Below are positions 13,079-25,668 of a stretch of DNA of 64,000 nucleotides, piece by piece. The first letter of the stretch is position 1; every line of letters begins with the position of its first letter. A program made the translations under genes and the position numbers. The notes under the pieces were generated by a model that saw only the letters and a program-made list of their open reading frames with translations, was not told where the DNA came from and searched no databases. Location: the NCBI GenBank assembly GCA_000499405.2, contig HG738140.1, positions 15,984,564-16,048,563 on the forward strand, given 5' to 3'. This DNA is from Onchocerca volvulus. Its lineage: Eukaryota; Nematoda; Chromadorea; Rhabditida; Onchocercidae.

Positions 13079-13967
13079 AATTACGGAGTTGATGAATAAT
13101 GAGATGAATGAATTCCTTCAAAATAAAGCAAATATATAACACTAATAACACAATGACACAGAGTAGATATCACCCGATATGTTAATTAAAATTATTCACA
13201 ACAACAAATACCACCAACATTCGGCAATTTTTTTTCGTTTTTCAATGCACACACGGGATGAAGAAGTATTCAAGAATTAATGAATCATAATACTATTTAT
13301 ACTATTACTGTTAGTAATTAATAAATATGATAGCAAAGAATACCTATATATAAACCATTTTGAGCAAATGCCAATTTCCTGGAAAAATTATAAAAAACCG
13401 AAAAAATTAAAAAGGAAAGAGAAAAGTTGGATATCTAAAAAGCATAGAAAACGATAAGGAAATCGATTTTGAGCAATCAATTAAATAAATGCGAGAGAAT
13501 GAATGAAAAAGGAGATCTCATAATGCATTTATCAAAATTTTGAAGATCTTCGCTTAAAAATACCATGTAAATTCTGATTTTAAAATTTGGATCAAAATTC
13601 GAATTTCTGATCATAAAATTTAAACTAAATTCTAAGATTTATTCATTTGTCATCTACTAGTTTAACATTTCTAAATGCTTATGCTATATTATTATTACTA
13701 AAAAGATTTAATCTATCAGCAGGAAGCTAATTTTCGTATTTTAACTCAAAAAATTGGTCAACAGCAAGTATGACTTTATTTATACTAAAACAGACTTGAA
13801 TCTTTGATGATTAGACTAAATGCTAGGAAAAAACCATTCAAAAAAGAATGAAACTTGAACTGCTGAAACAAATATTCGAAAAAAGAAAAAGAAAGAAATT
13901 AAAGATTTATAAATATTTACAAGTGTGGAAGGAAGAAAACTTGTCATATCATATAAAAATAATCATC

Positions 13968-13991
13968 GGAAATGTTTAATTAAACATTTCC
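13968..13991. repeat. Perfect 24 nt palindrome
   Basis: GGAAATGTTTAA is followed immediately by its exact reverse complement TTAAACATTTCC. It lies about 0.9 kb upstream of the MLF start. Confidence 0.9.
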
Positions 13992-16351
13992 TTCGCTGTC
14001 TCTTCTTCTTGAGCGACAATGCAAAACATCAATTAAGACAACTCATATGAAAATATCAAAATTTCAACATTTGACAATATAGAAGTTGATTGTACATATT
14101 GCATAGTTAAATGATATCTGATACAATCATTTCTCAGAAATCTCCCAATTTTAGATGTTAGTTCCATATTAATGACCCGAAAATCTATTTTTATATTATA
14201 ATAGAAAGTTTTAAGTTCTAATTCTGCAATAAGTAATCTATAGATTCGTTTTTCTACTACAACAATTATAATGAATAACCCATATATCAACCATTAAAAT
14301 ATTTCTTTTTATTCATCCTTTAATTAAACTACTAGCAAGTCGAATTATCTCATATTAGCAATTAGGCAAAAATTTTGAAACTTCTAGAAAACTCTATCAC
14401 ATTAAACCACTTCACCATTTCACTTCTGCTATACGATGAGCGAAAAACGATTAAAAAGTTGAAAAACTGAAATTACAATTTTCATCCACTAAAGGATATA
14501 TAACAATTTTGCAAGTAAAAGCAAACATCTTTTGAAACTGAAAATAAGCATCCTGGAAAAGAAAAAATCCTTTTAAAAAAATCATTGCAAGATTCAAATT
14601 GTATATAAATATGAGATATAAGAATGATCTACACAAAAAAATAGACAATTTTTCTCGTCCTTTTCCCTCTCTTTACCTATTAGATCTCCTACTTTTTTTA
14701 CATCTCAATCTTAGTAATATCAATCGATTCCTTTAAGTTCAAAAATAACAGCTGGTTTCTTTGAATCATTCAACAAAAAGACTCAAATTCTGTAAAATTT
14801 TCTAATTGTTGATAAAGATAGTAAATAGACAGAATATAAAATAAAACGAAAAAAAAAAAAAAAAACAGTAGAGAGACCTATAGAACGAAAAAAATGGATT
14901 TGAAAAACCTCCCGTAACGGATAAAAATGAAAACTGAAATTTACGTGCAGTTCAAATGAAACTTGATGAATTTTCATCATAACACTGATTCTAACGATTT
15001 CAATCATATACAACTTACAAAGGTGATATCAAAAATTTGATCATAATCTCGGAATTTCCTGACAAAACATTTGTTGCCAATTTCAAAAACATCCAACTCC
15101 ACATATATGTCGAGAAATGTGGCTATTAGCCAGCTAACAATTTAAAATAATCGATAATAACAATTTCAATTACGTACACTTTCTGGATATTCAAAATGTA
15201 ACACAAGAAAGAAATGAGGAAGTAATATTGAATAACTCCTGAAGGAATTCTATTAGTAAGGAACAACACTAATAACTGAATACTTCCATTCATTTCCCCC
15301 CGATATATACCGGGACAACAACCCCAAAAAATCACCCGAACGACAGAACAGAAATATAGCCCAACAACGTTACATCAAGAACAGAACCAACAACACAACA
15401 ACAGCGTCAACCGAGAAGTGGAACATATCGATTATTGATAATGTACTGCAAACAATCGTTTTAGGAGTAACGTTTTTCAAATCTTCTAAATTTCTGAAAC
15501 ACATGAATGGAGTACAAGCTAATAGGAATAAATAACGCCAAGTTTATTTTTTACGAAGTATTTTACTAATTGTTTACTTACATGATATTCATCACAAGTT
15601 TTTGCATTTTTACCAAAAAAGTAGAGTGTGGAGAAGTAATAATAGCTGGTCTAAATCTGATGTCTCCAAAATGTTTGTTTCTTTTCCGAATACAGTTTTT
15701 TGGGAGAAAAAAGTGAGCAATAAATTTAGTTTAACCAAGAATTTTACGTGAAAATATATCAAAAAAAGAAGTAAAATCGAATAAATAAGTGACGAATGAA
15801 TAAAATAAATTGATGAAAATGCGAAATACTTTTTGAATATTCCAGAATTTTCGGAAAATTTTCAGAATAATAATATTTTTTTTTTAAGTAATAATATTTT
15901 AATTTCTTAAATAATATATTTTTTGATTACGTTTTATATATAATAATAATAATGTGCAAAAGTTTTTAAATCTCATACATGTATCATTGAAGGAAACGAA
16001 ATAATAGCAAAAACTTACGCAAATCAAAATTTGATTGGAAACCCAGTGAACGACAGTTTCAGAAAACTTGATTGATTGAAACGGAATTGCAACGGATTAT
16101 TGGTAGCAAATTTCTGGAACATTCATATATGTCCACATTTGTCATAAGATCATGTCAATTACCGACTTGAAATAGCCAATGACCACTTTCTTTTTAAAAA
16201 TCAGTTTTTTTAAATATCGTGAAAGAAAAGATTAGCTTTTGTAATCATTAGATTTCTAGAATATGCTTACTTAATTTTGGAGGAAAGTCTTCATTCATTG
16301 GGTTTCTCGATTCACACCAAATCATTAGTTCGTTGAATCAACCAATCAAGC

Positions 16352-16390
16352 AGTTAACAAATCAATCAATCAATCAATCACTCATTCAAT
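16352..16390. repeat. (AATC)n microsatellite
   Basis: A short run of CAATCAATCAAT units with flanking degenerate copies. Confidence 0.85.
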
Positions 16391-16582
16391 AAGGTTATGA
16401 TTCGATATTGCTTCATAATGCAAATAACTGATGATGCTTGGACACATCGTCGGTTTCAAATAACTTCAGGGATGACTTAGATATTGCGATTCATTTTGTA
16501 TCAACATATGTAATCAATCGTATAGCATTACAGAAGCCAGAAATAAATGATTTATTTCACAAATCTATATCTTCACTAAAAA

Positions 16583-16905
16583 TCAATCAGGTAAATACAT
16601 CAGTCTTATCTCATAAATGATTAGTACGTCATTCTCATGCTCTACGTCATTGTCCAAATCAGTGATTGCATCATAATCTCGGTAGCGTCGCGAGTACGAG
16701 TTGGATGTGACACTTCCGTCATATTCCAATGGACAGCTACTACATTTGCAATCATAATACCCCGAATAAAAGTATTTACGAAAATTACCAAAAATGGTTG
16801 ATAATTTAAATCCCAAGAATGGTTTACTGCTGCAACCCACATAACCATTCAGCAAAGCCATTTCAGTTCTGGCAACTGCTATATACGTAGTTAATCTGAA
16901 ATTCG
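16583..16905 (-). CDS. Unidentified ORF or exon, possibly decayed
   Basis: After a good acceptor (TTTTTCGAATTTCAG) the minus strand is open for about 100 codons, passing MALLNGYVGC, a Cys-rich patch (YYDCKCSSCPLEYDG) and an Arg/Tyr/Asp-rich end before TGA. A second frame over the same DNA (16848-16642) contains a hydrophobic stretch (PFLVIFVNTFIRGIMIANV) that would suit a membrane helix. Two plausible frames over one segment suggest a frameshifted relic or a composition artefact. No family recognised. Confidence 0.3.
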
Positions 16906-17469
16906 AATTTTTTTAATATCGAAAAAGAAAAAATCAAACTTCTATCATTCATTATTCAGTGACGCATAATGCTTACAATAAAGCATTATTGACTGATTCT
17001 AAAGTTTATGGATATTAACAAATACTTTTTGAAGTTATCAGATATTATATATTTCTCAAGTGTTTAAACAACATGGATGGTACATAAGAATGTCATTTTC
17101 TCTTACTAGGTAAATTCAAAAAATCTGGTAGTGTTTTACAGTAATTTTATGACACATATTTTCTATCATGCACTACGATGAAATTAAGACAATTTATTGG
17201 TGACATTTTTTATTTAAATAAAAAATGAATTAGTGAAATTTCAACTAATCTGTATGAATGATTCAATTTTTTCCAGTGTCTGGCTTGATTCAATTGATGA
17301 TAAAATGTGAAATGTTAAGAGATCAAGGAATAAAACGGTGAGAAAATTATCTACTGCTGCCATATTGACATTGTTATCAACAAAACTTAAAAACAAAGAT
17401 TAAATAAAAATTATCTGTATTTGTGAGGGAATATTTCTTTAGAATGCCAATAAATGTTTGCCTATTGTA

Positions 17470-17592
17470 ATTGTTTCCGCAATAAATAATAATAAATAAT
17501 AATGACTACTAATAAATTATTGAATAATAACAAATAATAACAAAAAATAATAAATAATAATAAATAATACTGAATAATAATAAATAATTAGT
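17470..17592. repeat. (AAT)n-type low-complexity array
   Basis: Irregular AATAAT/AATAAC units that separate the gene-poor region from the Helitron nest. A similar array fills 18115-18400. Confidence 0.85.
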
Positions 17593-17691
17593 CATTTCTT
17601 TGCAACCCTTAACTAGGTCAATGTCGATCATCCTTGCGCGCCAACAAAGGCACATCATCATCACGCCCTTTCCTATCATTTTATATATAGA
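17592..17691 (-). mobile_element. Candidate 5' end of a Helitron-like element (minus strand)
   Basis: On the minus strand an A is followed by TCTATATATAAAATG, the TC + TATA-rich style of many Helitron 5' ends. The sequence then runs into a GC-richer segment (GTGATGATGATGTGCC) before the AAT array. No matching 3' hairpin/CTRR end was found on the low-coordinate side. Confidence 0.35.
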
Positions 17692-17839
17692 TATCAATGG
17701 GAGCGGTTTAATGCTCTGATTCGGATTTGTTTCCTTATATCGTTTTTTCCTTTTTTACTTTAATAAATTTATCATTAGATTTGTTTTGTTGAAACTACTG
17801 ATTTGTAATTGTTGCGCAATTATTAATAAAAATAAATAA

Positions 17840-18050
17840 TCTATATAGATAAAAAATGAATGCTACCTGTTACAAATGATATATCTCCGGAAGTTCTCCA
17901 CCGATTGTTTTCAAATTTTGACATAACCTTGCATTCCAATAGTCATACTTCCTAATATGGACATACTTACTTTTCTTCACGTGTGACGTCGGTGACAACT
18001 GAAAATAAGTGAGGAGGTGGAGTTTATTGACTCCGCCTACCTTTTTTCTC
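17840..18050 (+). mobile_element. Helitron-like 5' end with dispersed ~85 bp repeat
   Basis: TCTATATAGAT follows an A (A|TC, as at Helitron insertions). Next comes the dispersed repeat core (about 17862-17945, inverted relative to the copies at 19.4-22.9 kb), containing TTTTGACATAACCTTGCATTC. A GC-richer tail with GTGACGTCGGTGAC follows. Probably a non-autonomous element or a fragment. Confidence 0.5.
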
Positions 18051-18114
18051 TTATTCTCCTTCTTCCTCCTATCTCTCTTTCCTTTTTTTGATGAAAAGAT
18101 CCGGTTAGCAATAA

Positions 18115-18400
18115 TAATAGTAATTAATTAATTAGTTGATAATAATAATAATTAACAATAATAAAGAATAATAATAAGGAATAATACGTTTTCTTCTTTT
18201 TGTAAAAGAGGGTTAGAAATAATAACAGTAATTAATAAATAATAATAATAATTAATATTAATAATAATAAAGAATAATAAATAGTAATATATCACAATGA
18301 ATAAATTATAATAAATAATAATAAATAATAAATTGCAATAAATAAATTATAATAAATAATAATAATAAATTATAATAGATAGTAATAATAAATTATAATG
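18115..18400. repeat. (AAT)n low-complexity array
   Basis: Long irregular run of AATAATAAT, TAATAAATTATAAT and related units, partly repeated again at 18490-18540. Confidence 0.9.
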
Positions 18401-18539
18401 AATAATAAATTTTGTTGTTTTCTCCTTTTTCACTTAATAAGTTTATCATTAGATTTGTTTTACTGATATTATTGATTTTTAATTTTTGCGTAATAAATAA
18501 TGATAAGTAATAATAATCAATAATAAATAATAATAAATT

Positions 18540-18670
18540 TTTTGACTCCGCCCCATACCGCGTCTTCATGAGCGGACGGAATTTATTCACCAGGCTTTCT
18601 TTCTGCATTGACTGCGGCTACTTCCTGTAACGTTTCAAGTTCTCCATCGATTGATTTGGAATTTTCATGT
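18540..18670. repeat. Dispersed repeat fragment (TE-derived)
   Basis: Shares CTTCATGAGCGGAC, GAATTT and CTTTCTGCATT in the same order as the copy at 54703-54750, then a partial match to the ~85 bp core (GTTTCAAGTTCTCC). A fragment of the same element family. Confidence 0.6.
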
Positions 18671-19279
18671 GTTTTTAAATAAATAAGGCCCGTAATTTGA
18701 GCTTTTCGTTTGCTTTTTGAGGAATATAGTTCGTTTATTTTTTTGATTTATAGGAATTATAGCTACGTTGCAGAAATGTTGAGGTCATGACAAAATATAA
18801 TGAATAGTTCGTCCAAGCAAATTATGGATTACCTTTCCGACTTCTAATATTAGTTTGTGTTTTAGATTGCGTCTTCGTCGTAAATGTTCGACACAACGTT
18901 CATTTTGACATAATGTTTCAAGTTTTTATTGACTAATCTAAAAAAAAAATGGAAGAAAACTTAAGAGATAGATGAAAAAAAGGTGTGTGAAATTAATTGC
19001 AGTAGAAGTAAAAATATTGCTTTAAAAAAAACTTACATTACAACACAATATCACAATAATAAAGCTAGAAAATTAATCGAAAAAATTTTTTTTAAACTTT
19101 TTGTTATACCATTCAAACTTGCAAAACCAACTTTACTTATTTAGTTACTTAATTTACACAAAAGCATTTACATAAGGAAAAAAAGCTTTTTTGCAAAGCT
19201 ATTATCAAAGAGGCGGTATGAAGATGTGAGAAGTGAAAAAAATTTCAAATACGCCTCTATTAGATTCGAGTAGACGCGT

Positions 19280-19575
19280 AGTTTTTGCATAGATATATCT
19301 ACTTTTTTTTATCTGTCACATCTGTGACAAATAAAGTAAGGGAGCGGAATGAATCCATTAACCATGCTTACTTCCTGCAAAGTAGACGTGGTATTCAGCA
19401 TGCAACATTCAGTAACTTCTGTAAAGTACGAACGCATTACATTGTAACTCTCTGTTTAAAGCAATAGATAAAAACTTTCGGAGATATAGGATTTTGAACA
19501 AACGAATATTTACGACTGTTATTTTCCTTTAATACCATATATAATTTTTTGCATTAGCTGTCAGAAAATTCCGGA
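19280..19575. repeat. Dispersed repeat copy (TE-derived)
   Basis: Contains the palindromic CTGTCACATCTGTGACA (compare 54658-54676), GAGCGGAATGAAT and CTTCCTGCA, then the core TTCGGAGATATAGGATTTTGAAC and CATATATAATTTTTTGCA. The last part recurs directly at 20213-20310 with roughly 80% identity. Confidence 0.65.
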
Positions 19576-20212
19576 AGATGGTTTACTTCCCCAAGTTTGA
19601 GGTCAAAAAGCGCGACGATAATTCTAAATGAATTACCAAAACAATAAACATATTTACGACCAAAAGGGAAAGGAACATGTTTATTAACAAAGGACAAACA
19701 TTTTTAACGCCAAAAGCTCTGATCAAGAGATAAGTAAAGCGAGGTCGACTAATTATGAGGCAACGAATCGTAGCTTGAGAAGAAAGGAAAGGTCATGAAG
19801 GGATATGCAAGTTCGTTTTGGAGATCGATCATTCTTGAACATTTCTTTGGCTACAAGTTCAGTTTTCCAGAGTAACACTTTTTCCACAACTCTTCGCACC
19901 AAATCGACTACTCGACAATTCGACAATGAGATAATCAATATCAAAGAATTGACAATCCCGATCGATACGAGCAACAATTCAACAAAGGCATTTTTACTAT
20001 TCATTGTGTATTGTTCATCTTTATTGTTCACAATTGTAAAATGCGATATTATTTATAATATCGAATAAATCAAATAAAGGCTATTGTTGACCTAGTGGAA
20101 TCACCAAATCAAGAAGAACTCCAATCCAAATCACAAATCGATCAGAAAGATTCCCCAATATTAGCAACAGTTCAACAATTGAAGTGAAAGTGTCAAATTC
20201 AACTTCTATTAA

Positions 20213-20310
20213 AAATATTCGGAGATTTAAGGTTTTGAACCGAAGAATATTTGCGACTATTAGTATCTTTTAATATCATATATAATTTTTTACAGTAACA
20301 ATAGTCCAAT
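20213..20310. repeat. Direct copy of the dispersed repeat core
   Basis: ATTCGGAGATTTAAGGTTTTGAACC, then GAATATTTGCGACTATTAG and CATATATAATTTTTTACAG. It parallels 19475-19570 and lies just upstream of the Helitron protein fragment. Confidence 0.7.
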
Positions 20311-20408
20311 AATTCAATTAAACAGTTTCGAATTCAACTTCAAGTTCATTCAAAATTCAATTTCGGCAGCAGTTCGGGTACAATCTATTTGCTTTAATTT
20401 ATCCAAAT

Positions 20409-21505
20409 AATGCCTCGCGAAAATCAAACTTAGGTCTTCGTACTCGCACAGCGGAAACACGGTGACGATTCATTTCAAATCAAACAAAGGAAGAATGGGC
20501 ATCAGCGAACGAGGGAACGAGACAAAGAATGCGAGCAGAGCGACGTGCAGCCAGACTTGAGGATGCCGATTGCGAGCAGTCGATCATGTTCTGCAGTTTC
20601 AGATCTGTTTCGTTCTGATCAGAATGATCGCGACAGGCTAAGATTGACTGAAAAAATCAATGAGAAACAGGAAATCAACGTCAAATAGACTCGGTGCTCA
20701 GCAATCACGCGATTATAATCGCCTTGCATTCCAATACAATCCAACTGATGATTATAGTTTGAGCCCGCATGTTCTCGTGACACTATGAATGAATATATCC
20801 TTACTGCAAGGCTCTGAAATTTAATGGAGAAACGAAAGGAATGTGCTGCACCGCTGGAAAAATTAAACTACTTCAACTTGAAGAACCGCCAGATCCGTTA
20901 AAAACTTTGTTTCCGGATACCCGCCGAATCAAAGCATTTCCTTTCTGAAATCAGGAAATACAACTCATGCTTCTAAATGACGTCGTTCGGGGCAAAAATC
21001 TTAACGGACAATTCTGCCAATTTTCAAAGTGAAAGGACCAATTTATCATAAAACCGGCTCTGTGCTTCCGTTGCCAGATGAATAGCATAAATTCCTACAA
21101 ATGTACTTCATCGGTGATAGCAATAATGAACTGGATCTACGCTGTGGGATTCGTACCTGCATAGAAAAATCCGTCGTTTCCCGCATTGCTACAACTTCTT
21201 CACGAAAAAAACAATTTAATGCGGTTGCTAAAAACGCAATTGATGCGATATGATCTGATACACACAAGATTGTAATTTATGCTGACAAAACACCTGCTGG
21301 AGAACACGTGCGAAGATTCAATGCTCCAACTATAGACGAAGTGGCAATTGTAATAGTCGGAGATCAATTCGAACCTAGAGATATTGTTCTTCACAGAAGA
21401 AACGATCAGTTGATAAAAATTGCAGAAACTCATCGATGCTACGATGCTCTGCAATATCCAATCATTTTTTGATCACTTCAACGTCAAGATGATAAATCAC
21501 GTAAC
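20409..21505 (+). pseudogene. Helitron replicase-helicase fragment, N-terminal part, broken (plus strand)
   Basis: Starts MPRE at 20409 and is interrupted by many stops and frameshifts. Recognisable pieces of the Helitron-like N-terminal domain include the GISER block with an Arg/Ala-rich stretch, KIKLLQLEEP, a segment after the cysteine region, GEHVRRFNAPT, EVAIVIVGDQFEPRDIVLHRR and YDALQYPIIF, followed (frameshifted) by HFNVKMINH. The rolling-circle HUH and helicase regions are absent. At about 21505 it abuts a minus-strand fragment of the same family. The element is dead; internal deletions are also present. Confidence 0.85.
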
Positions 21506-22403
21506 TATGAATGTATTTGATCGATTTAACGGAATTACGGTATTCCACGTTTATGTGCGCTTTGTATGCTTTTAATAGCAAAGGTGAATATGGAACAACC
21601 CACCGATTATCTACTTCAATATCACCATTCCACATGTGTATGGTTGCCAATTTACCGCCATCTTCTGCTGATCTTCTTCTGTATGAAGGATATCCATCGT
21701 TTCCTGTAATTGTGCTGGATATTAATGCTCGAGGATATCGCTTATAGCATTTTCCGTCTATCATCCATGGTGAATTTGGATTCAGTTTACTGCAAGTTCC
21801 ATGTATCGTATTTTTTGTCATAACGTTACGATTTCTGCGCCGAACGACGTCATTTGGAAATACGAGTTGTATTTCTCGATGCTTTGATTCGGTGGTATAC
21901 CCGGCCAGCAAAGTTTTTAATGGCTCTAGCGGTTCTTCAAGTTGAGGTAGTTTAATTTTTCGGCAGTGCAACACATTCCTTTTGTTTATCCATCAAATTT
22001 TGAAGCCTTGCAATAAAGACACACTTCGGTCACATTGCCGATAAGAATATGCCGCTGAAACTATAATCATTAGCGGGTTCTACCGGAATACAAGGAGATT
22101 ATCATCGCGTAACTACTGAACACGGAGTCATGTTTGACGCTGATCTCCTATTTCTGGTTGACTGTTTCAGTCTGTCGCGCTCATTGAGAACGAAGCAGAT
22201 CTGAAGCTGCAGGACACGATCACCGTGCTCGCAACCGACATTCACAAGTCTGGCTGCGTGTCGCCTTGCTCGCATATGAACCATTCTTGTCTTTTTCGCT
22301 CGTTCGCTGATACCTGTTCTTTCTCAGTCTGATTTGCAATTAATCGTCGCAATGCTTTCGTTCTGCGAGTACGAAGATCTAAGTTTGATCTGCTGCGAGG
22401 CAT
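21500..22403 (-). pseudogene. Helitron replicase-helicase fragment with internal deletion (minus strand)
   Basis: Reads from an MPRR start at 22401-22403 down to about 21500. The upstream part (HMRARRHAARL, VLQLQICFVL) is the N-terminal region. The 170-codon open frame (21974-21462) then jumps from the LLAGYTTESKH block straight to a later region: MTKNTIHGTCSKLNPNSPWM, GNDGYPSYRRRSAEDGG, NRWVVPYSPLL and AHINVEYRNSVKSIKYI. The REP HUH segment that should lie between is deleted. It is inverted with respect to 20409-21505 and shares its leader sequence upstream of the start. Confidence 0.88.
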
Positions 22404-22639
22404 TATTTGATGAACTTAGCAGATCGATTGCACCCGAACTGTCTTCGAAATTATTTGAGAATATGCAGGTAAATCTATCATCTGACTGTTCTTTCCTTTG
22501 TTGCTCATAGAAAAAGCAGCAAATCTTTATTGTTGACTTACTTCTATTCTATGCCGTTGTAAAGTATTGCTATGTCGATGTAAGAACTTCAAACTAGAAC
22601 TCCAACTTGAACTGCGGATTGTTGCTCCGAATTTGAATT

Positions 22640-22960
22640 GATCCTGCTCCAAAATTCGAATCTTTTAAATTCTTTCAGGGTTCCTCCTCCTTTCCTGATC
22701 TCTAACGTGTCGTCTATTGATTGATCGATTTACTTTGTTTTGACAGAAAACATATCTTTACATCGTTTTGGCGGTAAAGATGTTTATCCTTGCGGAGAGG
22801 TTTAGAAAAGTAAATATTTCTACATAGAAACACGCATCTTTTCGAATGCAATGTTGTGTTAAATTTTCAAAACAATCAGTGAAAAAATATCGGAGATTTA
22901 AGACTTGTAACAAAGAACATTTGCATTTTGATTTAAATAGATCCAAAAAATTGTTTGTGT
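22640..22960. repeat. Helitron flank with dispersed repeat core
   Basis: Contains TTTCCTGATCTCTAA (compare 49076-49090), TGGCGGTAAAGATGTTTA and then the core 22836-22925 (TTCGAATGCAATGTTGTGTT ... CGGAGATTTAAGACTTGTAAC). The core matches the reverse complement of 54525-54625 at roughly 80%. Confidence 0.65.
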
Positions 22961-25592
22961 TAGCAATGATTATTTTTGAAAAAGATAAAATATAAAATAT
23001 TTGATTTTACTTTTTTCTCTCAACTTATATGTTTTGTTTTTCTATCAAATAATTAAAAATTATTCGCAAAAATCGAAGGAAGGGATTTGAGTATTTCAAG
23101 AGATAGTGAAGAAATTGAAATGAAAAAGACGATAAACCTTTAAAAAAAAATTTTTATAGTAAAATTGAATCAGAATTATGAAAAGTCATGATTTAATTTC
23201 ATTTTTCGTTTATTTTATCGTTATCGCTTTTATGTAAAAGTGCAAGCCACGATCATTGGTGCTACCATTTGTCAACAAGAGAGGAAATTTTTTCAATTTA
23301 ATCAGCAAAAAAGGCAACGAGAAATAAACATGTTTTACATTTTTTACACTTCAGAAGTTTCAATAAGTAACAAAACAGGCATCAGCTATTTATCATGATA
23401 TTGACACCCGTTTCCTTATACATACATTATACATAGAAAATGAAATAAAAAAAGAGAAAATCTTCTTAAAAATGAGATGAGTCTTAAGGTGAAATTATTT
23501 TTTGTTGAATTTTTAGTGAATTTTTGAACGAAATACTTGTGCAGCCTTTTTTTATGCATATCTAAAATGCGAAGCAAAAATTTTTTTCTACATTGCTAGT
23601 CTCATTTTGCGTCGAAAATCCAAAAACTGAGAGTGAAATTGGAAAATAGGATTAAAATTTAATTGGCAATTATTAGAATTAATTAAGATTCGTAAATTGA
23701 TATATAATGTTGAAAACTGCTTCAAATTTCTGAAAATTTTAGTTTGCATAAAAGAATATTTTTACATTCTATCAGCATTACCATTGAAATTGATTTGCAT
23801 TGTAAATTTATAATTTTTCACTGTAATTTTAGTTTTCAATTTTAAATTGGCGTGAAATTAAAATATTTGTCTAAATTTGGAATAGATATTTTCTTTAATG
23901 GAAATAATTGTATTCAATAAAATCTTCGAAAAAATTTGTTTAATGGGATTTCATGAAAGATGCATTTAAATAATTTTCTATTGCAACTAAAATTTATGAA
24001 AAAAGAAAATTATTTGTTGATAAAAGATATGATGCAAATTTGACAAGATATTTCATAAACATTATTACTATTACTATATCACATGGATATGAAATAATTT
24101 AATGTATCAGTCACTATTGTTGTTTCTTTATTTGGTACAGTTACCATCCCTTATCACTTTCTGATTATCTTATCATCAACTGGATCATCATTATTAGCAA
24201 TATCTTCATTTTTATATTATTCGTTTCAATTGCAGTTTTTATTTCATAGTATTGGCAATTAGTATCTTTTTTTCTTTTTGCTGTATCAAAATGCAACACT
24301 CGCATCATTCATTATCAATCTGTTTGATTTATAATTTTTTGAACTTCCGTTATTCATATCTTATACCTAAAAATGAACAATCAATAATTCTTTAATATCG
24401 TTCTTTCCTTTTACCATTCTTATTAATTACTGTCGTAGTCACCTTTGCGTTACATTTTTCCTTATCATCATTGTTATTAATTATTCCAAATTTTTATACT
24501 CGTTTCATATCAGAAAATATTAAACAGTAGCATACAGTTGTAAAATATAATATTTCTGTTATTGATAGTTCGCTTTAAAAAAGTAAATTATATTTTCGTT
24601 TCTCTTCAGTTTATTTCTGGCATGTCATATTTTTTCTCCTACTATTAATTTTATTTTGAAATGAAGATTTGTTGAAAAATTTTTTTTATATAACAAAAGT
24701 TATTTGCTGAAACTTTTTTGAGAAGAATATTTGGGAAATTTTTTGAAAAAAAATACTTTTAGAATTTCTTTTCAGAAAAAAAAAAAAAAAAAAGTAGAAA
24801 TACCGAAAAGATCGTTACAACATACACATATATAATTTTCATTTTTTGCCAATTTTTCTTCACTTTGTAATTGTACCTTTTAACAAATTAATACTGTTAC
24901 TGATGTTCGTCTTTTTTTATTTATGTTGAGAAAATATAAATGGCAAAAAAAAAAAGATCATGAAGTGCGATGATATTAACAAGTTCCAGAAAAAGGAAAT
25001 ATTTGAGAAAGAATTTTGGAAAAATAAAATAACGAAGATGATGAAGGTAAAAAAAAAAGGAATGATTAATTGATAATTAAATTTCCTGTTTACTTCTATT
25101 GCTCTCTCTTTCCTTCTTTTCTTTTCTTTCTGTAAAAAATGTTAAAATGTTGAAAATTATAAAAAGTTGTTTTTATAAAATGTAGTGCGAAACAATTTTT
25201 TATAATCTTCGATATTTTTAATATTTCTAAAATTTTGAAAAAAGAATATTGATTTCAAAATTTAAACTTGGAAAAAATGATTTGATCGATCATTTTATCG
25301 TGATACAAAAAATTAAGATAAGCATTTTTGTAACATTTCTGTTTATCTGTTCATATTTATCATATTATTAGGATTTTATAGTCGTTCAGTATTTCTACTG
25401 TTCATATTCATCACATTATTAAGATTTCATACGGAAGCTTATAGAATTAATGATCAGAAAAAGTTCAACCCATCATTTAGTGAAGGAGAATCATTTTGTT
25501 TATATCAATAAGAAGATGAAATGAAAAAGAATACAATGTTAAATGGAATTAATGTTGTTGACTTCTCATTTCATAGTACTTTATATTCTAGT

Positions 25593-25668
25593 CTTTAATA
25601 CCAAAATATGCCATTAAAGAATGTATATTTGTTAGTACCGAAATATGTCGTTAAAGAAAGTGTAATTG
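25593..25668. repeat. Imperfect tandem duplication
   Basis: TAATACCAAAATATGCCATTAAAGAATGT is followed by GTACCGAAATATGTCGTTAAAGAA: two adjacent ~38 bp units. Confidence 0.7.

Larger units (their letters stand above)
13079..16582. other. Gene-poor upstream region of MLF
   Basis: Presumably holds the MLF 5' UTR and promoter just above 13078. Otherwise AT-rich, with a 24 nt perfect palindrome (13968-13991) and an (AATC)n run near 16360. No coding exon can be supported. Confidence 0.5.
20340..22460. mobile_element. Convergent (tail-to-tail) Helitron composite
   Basis: Both arms begin with the same leader (CAAATAATGCCTCG) and encode the same N-terminal region, facing each other with the junction near 21505. 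The arms are similar but diverged (roughly 80% by eye), so this may be an old insertion of one copy into another or an inversion, not a recent hairpin duplication. Confidence 0.75.
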
